A DNA stretch of 64,000 bases, from contig CM071579.1 in NCBI GenBank assembly GCA_036426205.1, positions 21,976,603-22,040,602 on the forward strand, written 5' to 3'. Position numbers and translations under genes: made by a program. Under the pieces are notes generated by a model. It was not told where the DNA came from, did not search any database, and was given only the letters and a program-made list of their open reading frames with translations. Positions within the stretch are counted from its first letter, which is position 1; each line of letters begins with the position of its first letter. This stretch comes from Ascaphus truei. Taxonomy: Eukaryota; Chordata; Amphibia; Anura; Ascaphidae. Positions 20,171 through 32,541 of the stretch are shown one piece after another.

Positions 20171-21151
20171 TTATATTAGTGTAGGGACCCTTGAGGTGTG
20201 GTCTGCCGTGCAGTGGCTCAGGGGCTTACAACAATTTGGCCAAAATGTTAAACTAAAAGACCATTTTATTTAATAGATATCAATACATGTATATTTAGGA
20301 GATATCAGGGACTGAACCCTAAAAAAACTGATGCTACAACTAAGCAGGTATAATGGGTATGTAGAAGACAGAGTATGAACACCGCAGCAACAGATAAAAT
20401 TGTTATTATGTCCATGAATCAACCTCCATTATAAACCCATATAACCTAGATGGGGGGCTCTAGAAGCACGGCTGGTAGAAGTACAGGGGAGCCCTATCTA
20501 GACAGAGCCCCAGAGTAAGTCACGGATCCAGCTACTGCTTGCCTCACCTGCATCCGGTCAAAAGGAGGGTTTCTCAGCCGGCATACGTCATGTGATGAAC
20601 CGTGGAGCTGCCGGGTGATGCTGGAGAAAAACGCTGCTGCTGTTGCTGGTATCGGTGGCGCGCTCCTGCTCGTGATAAGTAGAAACTGGTAAAGGGAAAA
20701 AGAAATCGGCGGTCTCTGCTCCTCTGAAAAACTCCAACCAAGCGCATAAAAATAAAAAACTTTTATTACATCAAAAGAAAAAAGGCATCCACGTAGACTG
20801 TGAAACTCTGACGCGTTTCGTTCTATAAATAGAACTTTATCTTTGACAGTCTATGTGGATGCCTTTTTTCTTTTGATGTAATAAAAGTTTTTTATTTTTA
20901 TGCGCTTGGTTGGAGTTTTTCAGAGGAGCAGTGACCGCCGAGTTCTTTTTCCCTTTACATGTATATTTAGGCACTGTACCGTGTATAATGTTTTGCTGGA
21001 TGTGCATTGAGCTCTGTCTGTGTTTCATGTTCGTCTCTGGTTTTAAATGTATATTGCCATGCTCAGTAGCACTCCTCTGTGACACTTATACGCTTATATA
21101 TATGTTGTGGTTATTTTGGGGGTTCAACATGAGCTTGTGGGTGTTCTATAT
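20171..21151. mobile_element. 981-bp insert in the 50-bp array, carrying a foldback
   Basis: The insert separates the two array blocks and is flanked by GTATGCACTATAC on both sides (20,158-20,170 and 21,152-21,164), possibly a 13-bp target duplication. The consensus unit has G at the seventh position of that motif, so the shared A variant supports duplication. No coding domain was recognised. Confidence 0.5.
20689..20958. repeat. 113-bp near-perfect inverted repeat (foldback)
   Basis: The arm at 20,689-20,801 is repeated in reverse complement at 20,846-20,958 with about three mismatches. The 44-nt loop contains CTGACGCGTTTCGTTC. A transcript would form a long duplex. The high identity indicates a recent origin or gene conversion. 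Confidence 0.9.
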
Positions 21152-22460
21152 GTATGCACTATACAGGACATTGAGATAGTCACATAGGAGCATGGTTCTG
21201 TGTATGCGCTATACAGGACATTGAGATAGTCACATAGGAGCACGGTTCTGTGTATGCGCTATACAGGACATTGAGATAGTCACATAGGAGCATGGTTCTG
21301 TGTATGCGCTATACAGGACATTGAGATAGTCACATAGGAGCAGGATTCTGTGTATGCGCTATACAGGACAGTGAGATAGTCACATAGGAGCAGGGTTCTT
21401 TGTATGCACTATACAGGACATTGAGATAGTTACATAGGAGCAGGGTTCTTTGTATGCGCTATACAGGACATTGAGATAGTCACATAGGAGCAGGGTTCTG
21501 TGTATGCGCTATACAGGACAGTGAGATAGTCACATAGGAGCAGGGTTCTGTGTATGCGCTATACAGGACAATGAGATAGTCACATAGGAGCAGGGTTCTG
21601 TGTATGCGCTATACAGGTCAGTGAGATAGTCACATAGGAGCAGGGTTCTGTGTATGCGCTATACAGGACATTGAGATAGTCACATAGGAGCAGGGTTCTG
21701 TGTATGCGCTATACAGGACAGTGAGATAGTCACAAAGGAGCAGGGTTCTGTGTATGCGCTATACAGGACAATGAGATAGTCACATAGGAGCAGGGTTATG
21801 TGAATGCGCTATACAGGTCAGTGAGATAGTCACATAGGAGCAGGGTTCTGTGAATGAGCTATACAGGACATTGAGATAGTCACATAGGAGCGGCTCGCTC
21901 TGTGTATGCGCTATACAGGACAGTTAGATAGTCACATAGGAGCAGTGTTCTGTGTATGCGCTATACAGGACATTGAGATAGATAGTCACATAGGAGCGGC
22001 TCGCTCTGTGTATGCGCTATACAGGACATTGAGATAGTCACATAGGAGCGGCTCGCTCTGTGTATGCGCTATACAGGACAGTTAGATAGTCACATAGGTA
22101 GTTCAGGGTTCTGTGATGAGCTATACAGGACATTGAGATAGTCAACATAGGAGGGCGGCTCGCTCTGTGTATGCGCTATACAGGACATTTAGTATAGTCA
22201 CATAGGAGCAGTGTTCTGTGTATGCGCTATACAGGACATGAGATAGATAGTCAACATAGGAGCGGGCTCGCTCTGTGTATGCGCTATACAGGACATTGAG
22301 ATAGTCACATAGGAGCGGTTCGCTCTGTGTATGCGCTATAACAGTGACAGTAGATAGTCAATATGAGGATCAGAGTTCTGTGTATGCGCTATACAGGACA
22401 TTGAGATAGTCACATAGGAGCAGGGTTCTGTGTATGCGCTATACAGGACATTGAGATAGA
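21152..22460 (+). repeat. 50-bp-unit minisatellite, right block
   Basis: About 26 units of the same 50-bp repeat. From about 21,890 a variant with GGAGCGGCTCGCTC replaces the usual GGAGCAGGGTTC. Indels cluster at 22,080-22,370. It resumes after the insert with GTATGCACTATAC. Confidence 0.95.
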
Positions 22461-22479
22461 GATAGACAGACCTGCTTGG

Positions 22480-22675
22480 TTTGGATATTCACACCGGTAC
22501 ATCTTTATTTATATAGCATCACCCAGGTCCAGCACACAGTGCGTCACAGCAGTAATACACATTGCATAATAATATAACACATAGTGGGAATAAGCGCCTG
22601 AGACATGAAAGTAACAATAGGAAAGGGAGTTCCTGCCCCAAAGAGCTTACAATCTATGTGGTAATTAGGGAGAAC
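22480..22675. mobile_element. Dispersed repeat ending in CCAAAGAGCTTACAATC
   Basis: The block CTTTATTTATATAGCATCAC ... CTGCCCCAAAGAGCTTACAA resembles a common short dispersed repeat of amphibian genomes. A matching end (CTGCCCCAAAGAGCTTA) occurs at 14,453. Class not determined. Confidence 0.45.
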
Positions 22676-23099
22676 TTAGAGACAGTAGGGGGGCAGGGAC
22701 GCCAACAGGGGGGGAGAGCTGGGACAAGGGAGAGCCTCTGACGTCTGCACGCGCCGGAAGCTGGGCCGAGCTTTCGGTGTACACCGGCCTGAAAGAGCAG
22801 GCCAGCGCACCCTGGCGTCAGAGGCTCGGCGTGGGACAGTGTCAGTGAGGGAGGCCCGCAGCTGCGAAGAGACAACTGCTGGGGAGAGACAACTTGTTTG
22901 TCCGGCCGCCGGGCCCCGGCTTTCCCCAGCTGCGGACCTCCCTCACTGTCCCACGCAGGGTCTCTCTCTGATGTTGGCGTGCACACCAGCATGGGAGAGA
23001 GGTCTGTAGCGGGACAGTAAGGGAGTCCCGCACAGCCTGGGAGAGCCGGAGTACCAGAGGCTTGAGACCATCCCCAAGGTAGGTAAGTCTGTATTTCAT
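22676..23099. other. GC-rich block with nested inverted repeats
   Basis: Inverted pairs include GTCAGTGAGGGAGG..CCGCAGCTG (about 22,832-22,865) with CAGCTGCGG..CCTCCCTCACTG (about 22,927-22,958), and a second pair around AGCCTCTGACG (22,732-22,742) and CGTCAGAGGCT (22,816-22,826). It looks like a foldback element remnant. A 112-codon minus-strand frame across it is not a recognised gene. Confidence 0.45.
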
Positions 23100-23452
23100 A
23101 TTTATTTAGGGGGGGGGGGGGGTATATGTATTTGGTGGGTGAGGGGAGGTTATGTATTTGGGGATGAGGGGGTTATGCATTTGGGGGTGAGGGGGGTTAT
23201 GTATTTGGGGGATGAGAGAGTATGTGTATGTATTTGGGGGCGGGGGTTGTATGTATTTGGGGGGTGGGGGAGTTTGTATGTATTTAGTGTGGGGGGTTTG
23301 TATGTATTTTGCGGGTGGGGGTTGTATCTATTTGGGGGGTTGGTGGTCAGAATGTATTTGGGGGGGTTATATGTATATGGGGGATTTTTTTGTGTGTTTG
23401 TATTTGGGGGGGTTGTGTTTTTTTTAGGGTGTTTTTTTTTAATGTATTTGTG
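23100..23452 (+). repeat. G-rich degenerate repeat (TATGTATTTGGGGG)
   Basis: About 350 bp of irregular units TATGTATTTGGGGG with long G-runs. The overlapping 130- and 71-codon frames are low-complexity products of this repeat. Confidence 0.85.
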
Positions 23453-23639
23453 TTTAATAGGCAGCCAGGAGAGGGATTTCAGTAGGGGAGATGCTGACAG
23501 ATGTAGGAAAGATTCTGGCAGCAGCGTTTAGTATAGATTATAGGAGAGGCAGGGAGACCGGACAGTAGGAGTTACAATAGTCGAGGCGGGAGAGAATAAG
23601 GGCCTGCGACAGTTTTAGCAGCAGAGGGACAGAGGAAAG

Positions 23640-24240
23640 AGCGTATCTGTGCAATGTTACAGAGGTAAAAATGGCCAAATTTAGCTACATTGCGACTGTG
23701 AGAATGTACGAGAGGAGTCAAATGAGACCCCTATGCAGCGTACTTGTGATACTGGGAGTATGATATTGCCGCCAACAGTAATGTTGTAGGGGTCAGTAGG
23801 GCCAGGCTTGGGAGGAAGTATGAGGAGCTCCTTCTTTGACTTTTTAAGTTTGAGTCGGCTGAGGGCCATCCGGGATGATATCCGGAGAGACATTCGGAGA
23901 CTGTAGTCTGTACAGCAGGTGTAAGGTCATGGGTTTTAAGGTAAACTTGTGTTTCATCAGAATAGAGTGGATATTTGAACCCAAGAGATGTGATAAGGTC
24001 ACCTAGGGAGAGCGTGTAAAGAGAAAAGAGAAGAGGTCCTAGGACAGAGCCCTGGAGTACGCCCACAGAGAGATCGACGGAGGAGGTGTTAGCAAACAAG
24101 ACACTGAAAGTACTATACAATGGGAGGGGTTAGAGGAAATACAGGATACAGCTCTGTTATAGATTCTAAGAGTACGGAGAATGCGAAGGAGAACACTCTT
24201 GTTGGCCCAACAAACGTATATCACAAGTTATGGTAAATCT
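23640..24240 (-). pseudogene. L2/Rex-like LINE reverse-transcriptase remnant
   Basis: On the minus strand, 23,731-24,120 reads [20 protein letters not shown] and then [15 protein letters not shown], the reverse-transcriptase B-C block in which the catalytic ADD has become SDE. In another frame (23,681-23,893) follow [16 protein letters not shown] and [15 protein letters not shown], the next conserved blocks. It is a frameshifted fragment of an L2/Rex-type element with no active site. Confidence 0.8.
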
Positions 24241-25477
24241 ATCTTTGTGTGAGCTCACAACATGGGCTGTGAGATATTGTATGTGTCGAAATGTATGAAG
24301 TTAGGGGTGAATACATAGCACAGTTATATAAAACTACTTATCATATCACCAAAACCAGCAAAGATCTGGACTTCAGGCAAATGATGTATCAATTGCATTC
24401 ATAATTATTATCGCTTTTTATAACCTGCAACACACGAGCCGGCACCAGTAGTCACTGAGCGGTCTCCAGTCTTGCTAAAGTTCTTGCCCACCTTGATTAC
24501 CTGTCTTCATACAATAACAGACAAGCTGCTGGAGAGAAGACATCCTCAGGGATTTGTGAGCATAAATATGGGCAGTCCAAGTAAGGCAAATTATCTGCTG
24601 TCTACTTGTGTGTAAGGTGATGGGGGTAGGACAAGAGATAGAGTATGAAGGTAGTGCATAAAGTCTACATTTTAAAGTAAAGGAGGGAAAGTGGGTAGAG
24701 AAAGAGGTCTGTATCGGTCAGCAGTATCTGCATCACTTGCTTATTTTAATTGTCCACTTATCTTTCCTTCAGCTTCCCTGAAAACTGAACATCCAAATGT
24801 TTTGTACATTAGGTTCAACCTCTTTATAAGAGAGAGCAAATTCACAGGGTGTATTATGTGTTTAGATTTTACAGATTATATATGTCCTCAGTGTATCCAC
24901 ATTTCTACAGTAGAGTTATACAAAAAGCAAAAAAAAGTAACACTCCGACATTTATTCTACGTATTGTACTTTGGAACCTTCCTTGGAGTCTCAGCACCCG
25001 CCAGTATTGTTTGAGTATTATTTCAGTACAAGTATATATATATATATTTTTTACAGTAGCCTTGTAACATTACTCACATTAGGTTATCACATCTCTTGCT
25101 TGACATGTAATTCATGTCCTCGGCTTGGGCTTAACACAATGACCACTAGAAATGGTTGAAATTCATCCTTGTTGAATCAATTTGCAGCGTGTTACAGTCG
25201 GTATATTGGGTATGTAACAAAATAAAGAAAAATCCAACTTTGATGATGATGGCTGAGCACCAAGTTGTGTGTTAGCAATGGCAGAGAGCTGCTGTTGTAA
25301 CTATACTACATTTAGAACCATCCCAGAACTGTGAAACATCAGTCAGACAATGTAGATTCAGTTTACATTTGTTCTTCTCAGTCATTGAATTTATTTGGTA
25401 TAAAAAACTGTTCTATTTTTTCTCTCCTCTATTTATTCTAAGTGAGTAATTATATCTGCAGTTCACACGAGTTGGGC
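24241..25477. other. Spacer without recognised gene
   Basis: No repeat family recognised. A short TATATATA tract lies at 25,033-25,048. Overlapping plus-strand frames at 24,691-25,159 have no domain. Confidence 0.35.
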
Positions 25478-25592
25478 ATCAGGGGTGGCCAACTCCAGTC
25501 CTCAAGGACCAGCAACAGGCCAAGTTTTAGGGACATCCCTGCTTCAGTGCAGGTGGAACAACCAGTGGCTCAGTCACCCCACCCCCCCCATG
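25478..25592. mobile_element. Palindromic hAT-like MITE, left half
   Basis: It begins CAGGGGTGGCCAACTCCAGT and runs through TCCCTGCTTCAGTGCAGG to the palindrome centre near GTGGCTCAGTC. The right half is absent. Confidence 0.6.
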
Positions 25593-25689
25593 CAGAATAA
25601 AAGGAAGAATGTTTCATTGTCTCAGTCTTGTTCCTTTTGCTGATGACCATAAAGGGACGGAACTTGGTTAATGCTGATACAGTACCTAT

Positions 25690-25860
25690 AAAATGAAGAG
25701 TAATATATCTATAACATGCAGCAGAGTAATATACCTATAACATGCAGAGTAATATACCTATAACATGCAGAGTAATATACTTATAACATGCAGAGTAATA
25801 TACCTATAACATGCAGAGCAATATACCTATAACATGCAGCAGAGTAATATACCTTGAGGG
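25690..25860 (+). repeat. 23-bp-unit minisatellite, left block
   Basis: Repeats of CAGAGTAATATACCTATAAC plus ATG (23 bp), with a 26-bp CAG-extended variant. Separated from the main array by about 230 bp of non-repeat sequence. Confidence 0.95.
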
Positions 25861-26085
25861 AGAGACACCACACAAGTCCGTGTGAGTCACTGAATCCATA
25901 ATTTTATGTATTCTTTGATTAGTTAAAGTGGAAAACCAATTATCAACCCCTCCAGCATTATCCTCCTCCTTGCTCCCACCCCCTGCCCTTACCCCCCTCC
26001 CCCTTTCCCCACCTCTTCCCCTATCCCCCACATGTGTATCTAATACACTGAGATTTTAATTCTTTTTTATCCATATCCTTTTATT
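25861..26085. other. Non-repeat interruption of the 23-bp array
   Basis: It contains a C-rich stretch (25,945-26,030) and no recognisable gene. It may be an insertion or original sequence flanked by array growth. Confidence 0.5.
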
Positions 26086-27990
26086 TCATGCAGAGTAATA
26101 TACCTATAACATGTAGCAGAGTAATATACCTATAACATGCAGCAGAGTAATATACCTATAACATGCAGGGTAATATACTTATAACATGCATATTAATATA
26201 CCTATTACATGCAGAGTAATATACCTATAACATGCAGAGTAATATACCAATAACATGCAGAGTAATATACCTATAACATGCAGAGTAATATACCTAGACA
26301 GCAGAGTAATGACTCTATAACATGCATAGTAATATACCTATAACATCAGAATAATAATACAATAACCTGCAGAGTAATATACCTATATACATATGCAAGA
26401 ACATACCTATAACATGCAGAGTAATATACCTATAACATGCAGAGTAATATACCTATACAGCAGAGTAAATACCTATAACAGCAGAGTAATATACCTAAAT
26501 ACTGCGAGTAGTATATACCTATAACATGCAGAGAGTAAATACCTATAACATGCAGAGTAATATACTATAACATGCAGAGTTACTACCTATAAGGACATGC
26601 AGATATACATCCTATAATATGCAGATGTAATATACTATAACATGCAGAGTAATATGACCTATAACATGCAGCAGAGTAATATACCTATAACATAGGCAGT
26701 AATATACCTTAACATGCAGCAGAAGATACTATATACACTGCAAGTAATATACCATAAACATGCAGCAAAGAGTAATATACCTATAACATGCATGGTAGAT
26801 ATACCCTATTAACCATGCAGAGTAATATAACCTAGTAACATGTCAGAGTAAATACCATAACATGCAGAGTAAAATATTAAACTATACATGCAGAGTATAT
26901 CCTATAACATGCGAGTAATATACACTATACATGCAGAGTAAGACCTATACATGGCAGCGTATCTATACCTATAACATGCAGAGTAATATACCTATAACAT
27001 GCAGAGTAATACACCTATAACATGCAGCGTAATATACCTATAACATGCAGAGTAATATACCTATAACATGCAGAGTAATATACCTATAACATGCAGAGTA
27101 ACATATACCTATAACATGCAGAGTAATATACCTATAACATGCAGAGTAATATACCTATAACATGCAGCAGAGTAATATACCTATAATATGCAGCGTAATA
27201 TACCTATAACATGCAGCAGAGTAATATAACTATAACATGCAGAGTAATATACCTATAACATGCAGCAGAGTAATATACCTATAACATGCAGGGTAATATA
27301 CCTATAACACCGAGTACTAGAACCTATAACATGCAGAGTAATATACCTAAACTGCCGATAATATACATATAACGCAGAGTAATATACTATAACTAGCAGG
27401 AGTAATACCTATAACATGCCAGAGTAATATACCTATAACATGCAGCGTAATAACTATAACATGCAGAGTAATATACCATAACATGCGAGTAATATATATA
27501 CTATAACATGCAGCAGAGTAATATACCTATAACATGCAGAGTAATATTACCTATAACATTGAGCAGGTAGTAATATACCTATAACATGCCAGAGTAATAT
27601 AACCAGTATAATAACATGCCAGAGATAATATACCTAAACATGCAGAGTAATAATACCTATAACATGCAGAAGAGGAATATACCTATATACATGAGAGTAA
27701 TTTATACTATAACATGCAGAGTATATCACCTATAAACATGCAGAGTAATATACCTATAACATGCAGAGTAATATACCTATAACATGCAGAGTAATATACC
27801 TATAACATGCAGAGTAATATACCTATAACATGCAGCAGAGTAATATACCTATAACATGCAGGGTAATATACCTATAACATACAGAGCAATGTACTTATAA
27901 CATGCAGGGTAATATACCTATATCACGCAGCAGAGTAATATACCTATAACATGCAGAGTAATATACCTATTACATGCAGAGCAATGTACC
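26086..27990 (+). repeat. 23-bp-unit minisatellite, main block
   Basis: About 80 units of the 23/26-bp repeat. Regular stretches (26,960-27,300 and 27,720-27,990) alternate with indel-rich stretches (26,280-26,950 and 27,300-27,720). Confidence 0.95.
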
Positions 27991-27999
27991 AGCAATATA

Positions 28000-30015
28000 T
28001 TGCAGGCATTTCTGGCAGAGAGTGGGTCATATTCTATAAAAATGCAAGTGCAGCTGGAGTAGGGGGAGCTGCAGTATGTCATCGGGGTAATTACTAATTA
28101 GCACGACAGACCTTCACATATACTGTACTTGTTGTTCGGGATAAGAGTTAACGTTGACATCATTAAAAGTGGATTCTTAACCAAAGAATTACGCTTTTCA
28201 ACTTGTTTTGTCTCACATATAACGCCAATTAATTGGGTGTTTTTGGCATGTTTTTTTTTTTTTTTAAACATTTCTGTTATTTCATTATATTCATTATATT
28301 TCAGGAGGATTATTCTCGGACTGAACACAGTGTAGTTATCTAGTTATCAAAGCTTTCCAAAAACATCATTTCCACTGCGGAAAGCTTGCTAGCGTCCTGT
28401 ATCCATTACTCGTTTATAATAACTTGCTGTTTTGATAGGGGTTAGTAAATCTGCAGAACCGAGATCAGAAGCTTGTGTAATGATGAAATCAATGCTGGTG
28501 TACGAGTGAGGTTTACAAGCGAGGTTCATTAGTTCTGTGAACCAATGGAAGACAAAATAGAATGATCTGCTTTAATGTACTGTACATACATTTGATCCCT
28601 CTGCAGTTATGTTGTCTGTCAAAATAACATGAGACATTATCTAATTATTCATTTACTCTGCTGCAGAACACCCATCTTCCATGTAATTTGTCAGAGAAAA
28701 ACTCAACCAGTGGAGAAACCTCATGCATTTTTACCAGTGGGGTGCAAAGTGGCCCAAATCCCGTTCCCAAACTTTCCCGGATTTTTTTAGACTAAGTCCG
28801 ATTCCCCCAACAAAATCCGGGTGCTGAAAAATCTGAGCGGATTCATTCTAATCCGCCATGGGATACAGTCCAGGTGAATTTGTGTACCCTCCCCAGGTAT
28901 GACACTCCAACTGCCCGAGTTTAGGTCTGCTCCTAGATAAGGCAACATGGTACCCATCCAGGCTGCAACTGCAGGCTAGGCCCTGTGCTGGAGTTTACCC
29001 CAACACTGCCTGTTCCTATCAGGACGTATAGTGTTGTTGAGACCAGTAGAAGGCTATTGCCAGAGGCACTTGGCTACATAAAATTCCATGAAAGCAGAGA
29101 TGAACCGCGTCACTTCCACAGTTGCTGACGCCCAGTTTCACATTTTGAAATTCCCTTATAATAATTAGTGTGTGTTGGAGATTCAACGCGGCCATCTTTT
29201 GTTTTTCCTTGCAAGTACTGGTTGTGACGAAATAGGTAACAAGGCATCCTAAAAAATCACAGGGAAGTCTGCCCAGTTGCGAATTTTCATCAGGCTAGCC
29301 ATTGGGTTTCGGTTGGGCATCAGGGTTTTGCTCCTGTATCTCGATGTACCTTCTGTTATGCAATAAATGAAAGCAACGTTCCTGCTTGATTCCAATGTGT
29401 ATTTTATGGACAGTACTGTAATGTCTATGGTGTTTTTACAGTCTGCGAAAGAAGTAGTGCTGCATTATCCTAATTGCAATCTATGTACATGGATATCTGT
29501 TATGCTGAAACTATGTAAAACCGTGATTTACTGCTCTGTTCAATATGGACCTGCAGGGGTTAACTCCCTCTTGCAAATGGAGCTGCAATCACATCAGAGT
29601 TAATTACATTAGAGTTTGGCATTGTATGCCTAGACACTGATGGGATTAGGCCTATTGTTGAGGAATCAGGGAGAGGTCTAATGCCTGCTGAGGGGTCTTG
29701 CTCTGCTGTAACAGACATTGTATACCTGTGGAGGGGAAGTCCATGTATGGACATTTTCCTATAGGGCCTATATCCTGAGGACTATGCTAAGGATGGGGAT
29801 GACCATATTTGGGCATGTCATTTTGGGCTTCCTAATCCACTTTCAGGCCAAGTAATCTCATCAACTGGGCCTGGGGCCATGTGCAGAGACCAGGACTATT
29901 GTACCTCCCCAGACTGGCTGGCACCTCGCTGATTGGGACAGGGTTATAACTACTGCCTTCTCCCCAGCCTCATAGTTAGTTATTCTGGACCTGATAGCCT
30001 TTGTAAAGGCTTTGT
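28000..30015. other. Spacer without recognisable gene
   Basis: Apart from the MITE fragment near 28,800, nothing specific was recognised. Open frames here are under 100 codons and lack domain signatures. From about 29,560 onward the sequence style is LTR-like, without definable ends. Confidence 0.4.
28735..28890. mobile_element. Diverged fragment of the GCGGATT hAT-type MITE
   Basis: Blocks GCGGATTCATTCTAATCCGC and TTCCCCCAACAAAATCCG recall the TAGAGAYGGG family. Ends are not preserved. Confidence 0.4.
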
Positions 30016-30093
30016 GCTGACAGGGGACTGTGTGAGGGTCCCTGTAAATAAAGAGCTGACAGGGGACTGTGTGAGGGTCCCTGTAAAGAAAGA
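30016..30093 (+). repeat. 39-bp tandem duplication
   Basis: Two copies of GCTGACAGGGGACTGTGTGA followed by GGGTCCCTGTAAATAAAGA, with a partial third start. It lies in LTR-like sequence. Confidence 0.8.
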
Positions 30094-30369
30094 GTTGACA
30101 GGGAGCGAGCAGAAGGGAACTGAGGAGACAGAGTGCAGGGGTCTGTAGCATTCGGTGGCGCTGTGGTCTGTGTGTGCAGCTTTGGCCAGAGCTGCTTGCA
30201 GTGCTGGATTGTGGGGGTGAGCCATATGGACAGGAAACCCCATGGGAATGATCCAAGCACCCCTGCAAAGGATACCAGCCACCCTCCTGTATTTGGAGGT
30301 TAGCTGCCGTGGGAACCAAGCGTTGGTTGGTGGCGATTTCCACTACACCAATAAGTAGCCAGGAGGCTA

Positions 30370-32370
30370 CCAGGCGATGTGTCCCTTTTGTGTCCGGAAT
30401 TTAGAAACAATGCAGTCTCCCTACTCTACTTTTGTTTCTGTAACAGATGTGGTTTTATTACAGCTACTGAATGCCCATTACAGCTGTATCAACTCCTCCG
30501 GAAGTGAAGGACCGGCCTTCATGTTTGCGGTGCCCAAAGTTGCACACTGGCTGAAGGCCCCTTCTGTGGATGTAGTCAGGGGTACTTACCTGCAGGCATG
30601 GCGATTCCTTGAAGAGCAACCCTCCTTCCGCAGCGTCGTGGCGTCATGAAGTTGCAGCGTCATGTGACGTCGCACTGTCATGGCAACTCGTCGCCATGTG
30701 ATGTCGGGTCGCCATGACAACAGGAGGAGGGCCGCTCCAGAGAATGTAAGATAGCTTGCTCTCAACACACACACCCCGTAGGCACGTGGCACAAGGCAAC
30801 CGCCTCGCTCACTTTACCTTTAGGCTGGGCCTGCTGGCAGGGACCAGATAAACAAGTGTGTAAGTACTGTATATGCATACTACCTGTCACAGGAGACCAG
30901 AACTAAACCCAGGGACCCAGGGATCAAGGCACCACACAGGAATAAAGCAGTTCAATAAAGAATGGGGCATACGGGAGGAATCTCAGCTGGCTAGGTGCTC
31001 AGCGCCACATCAAATGCTTACCCAGGGCTTGCTTCCACTCTCCGACGAGGTAGGGAGAGTCGAAACCTCTCTTGGCACTTTTACATTTCCCGCTGACATG
31101 GTTCTCAGCCTCGTTTTGGGGTGTCTCTGGCAAAGCCTCGGAGCACACCGCTTAGATCACCTCCACATTAGAATCCAATTGAGCTGTGGAGCGCTGATTG
31201 GGTTCCATGTATCTAGCTTCCTCACTGCCATAAGAAAGCATGGTAGAGGGGCTGGCGACCAATCACAGAGAGGATGTTGTTCACTGACCAATTAGGAGCC
31301 TAGGGCTCCCCTGCATTGGTCAATCAGGGCTTGAGGAGTGTTTACAGAGTTAAAGGGCTTGTGGAAGGAAGTTCAAACGGGCCAATGAGAGCAGCGCCTA
31401 GCAGAGGGACCAGGCAACAGCTTCCCCTGGCCAACAGGATATCTCCCACTGGGCTGCATCGCTCTGGCTGTAGAGGCAACCATTTGGGTGTCTGCCCCTC
31501 TGCCTGATCTCCCCCCTAGACACTTTCTCCTTTGTCCCTGCACCTCTCCTCCCTCAGCAGCAGCCAATTTCTCCGGACATGCGGGCATCCCAAAGGGTTT
31601 CTCAGCCCTGCATGTCCAGAGACTTTAGCTCTGCTTTACTGTGTGGCAAAACACATTTTTATACTTGCAGTAAAATGTGCACATACAGGAATAAAGAGTA
31701 CACTTTTACATAGGATACAAGGGGCTACCAGGCTTGTAAGCACAGTGTAGCGCAGGGGTATAGTGGCCAGATTAGCCCCAGGGAAGATTGGCAGGGACCA
31801 GGGCGTAACCTCTATTATACTTGTTCCTGGACCTCTTGCTGTCCCATTACCCTTCTCCCTGAGCTTGTAACCTTCGAGCTCTCCTCCCACTTACCCATAC
31901 CCCCTCCCCGCTTTCATACCAACTCATATGACCACACAAGGTGTAATGAACACACAACACCATGCTGGAGGTAAAACACCCCCAGCTTCTTTAAACTTTA
32001 AACATACATTTTACATTTTCCAAACCCTCTTTTAACCTGCCACTTTTCAAATCAACTGCCAGCGTAACCAACCTGTCACTCGGCTATCGGTGCATGGCCG
32101 TGACCTCATCAAACGAGCCGGGAACCGCTCAGTACTGGGCGTCTACCAGATTAATCAAACCCTGAGTCCCCCATACCCACCGCCCAGCGGATACAGCTCC
32201 CTCTGCCCAACTGCCTCTCATAGGCCGCACCTTGTAACTCCACCGACTCTGACATTGTGTTATCCTACACAATGTAACAACATTACTGCAGCTGTGACAA
32301 ATACAAAAACCATTACAAAACATTACACATATCCTCTTTTATTATTATTATATGAGAGAGAGAGATAGTA
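30370..32370. other. Unresolved, CCAAT-rich, LTR-like sequence
   Basis: No coding domain is visible. Several CCAAT/ATTGG motifs cluster at 31,165-31,440 (for example ACCAATCACAGAG, GACCAATTAGG, CATTGGTCAATCAGG, GCCAATGAGAGC), and AATAAA motifs flank them (30,941, 31,690). This recalls LTR promoter sequence, but ends and orientation could not be set. Confidence 0.3.
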
Positions 32371-32383
32371 ATGATAATACCAG

Positions 32384-32541
32384 TATACACATACATGTCT
32401 AGAGAGGTAAAACCAGTCACATACATGTCCAGAGAGGTAATACCGGACACATACATGTCCAGTATTACCTCTAATTTTTTACTGAATAGAGTGTCCAAAT
32501 ACAGGACAGTCCGGTTCAATACTGGACACCTGGCAACCCTA
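32384..32541. mobile_element. GGGTTGCCAGG-type MITE, copy 2 (right part)
   Basis: The right-hand portion contains two to three CATACATGTCCAGAGAGGTA units, then CAGTATTACCTCTAATTTTT and the end ACACCTGGCAACCCTA. The left end is missing. Confidence 0.55.

Noticed and set aside
22654..22992. 112-codon minus-strand frame in GC-rich sequence
   Set aside because: It overlies inverted repeats and has no domain signature.
13232..27990. Regular direct repeats that could be mistaken for CRISPR arrays
   Set aside because: Repeats are contiguous without unique spacers, the genome is vertebrate, and there are no cas genes.
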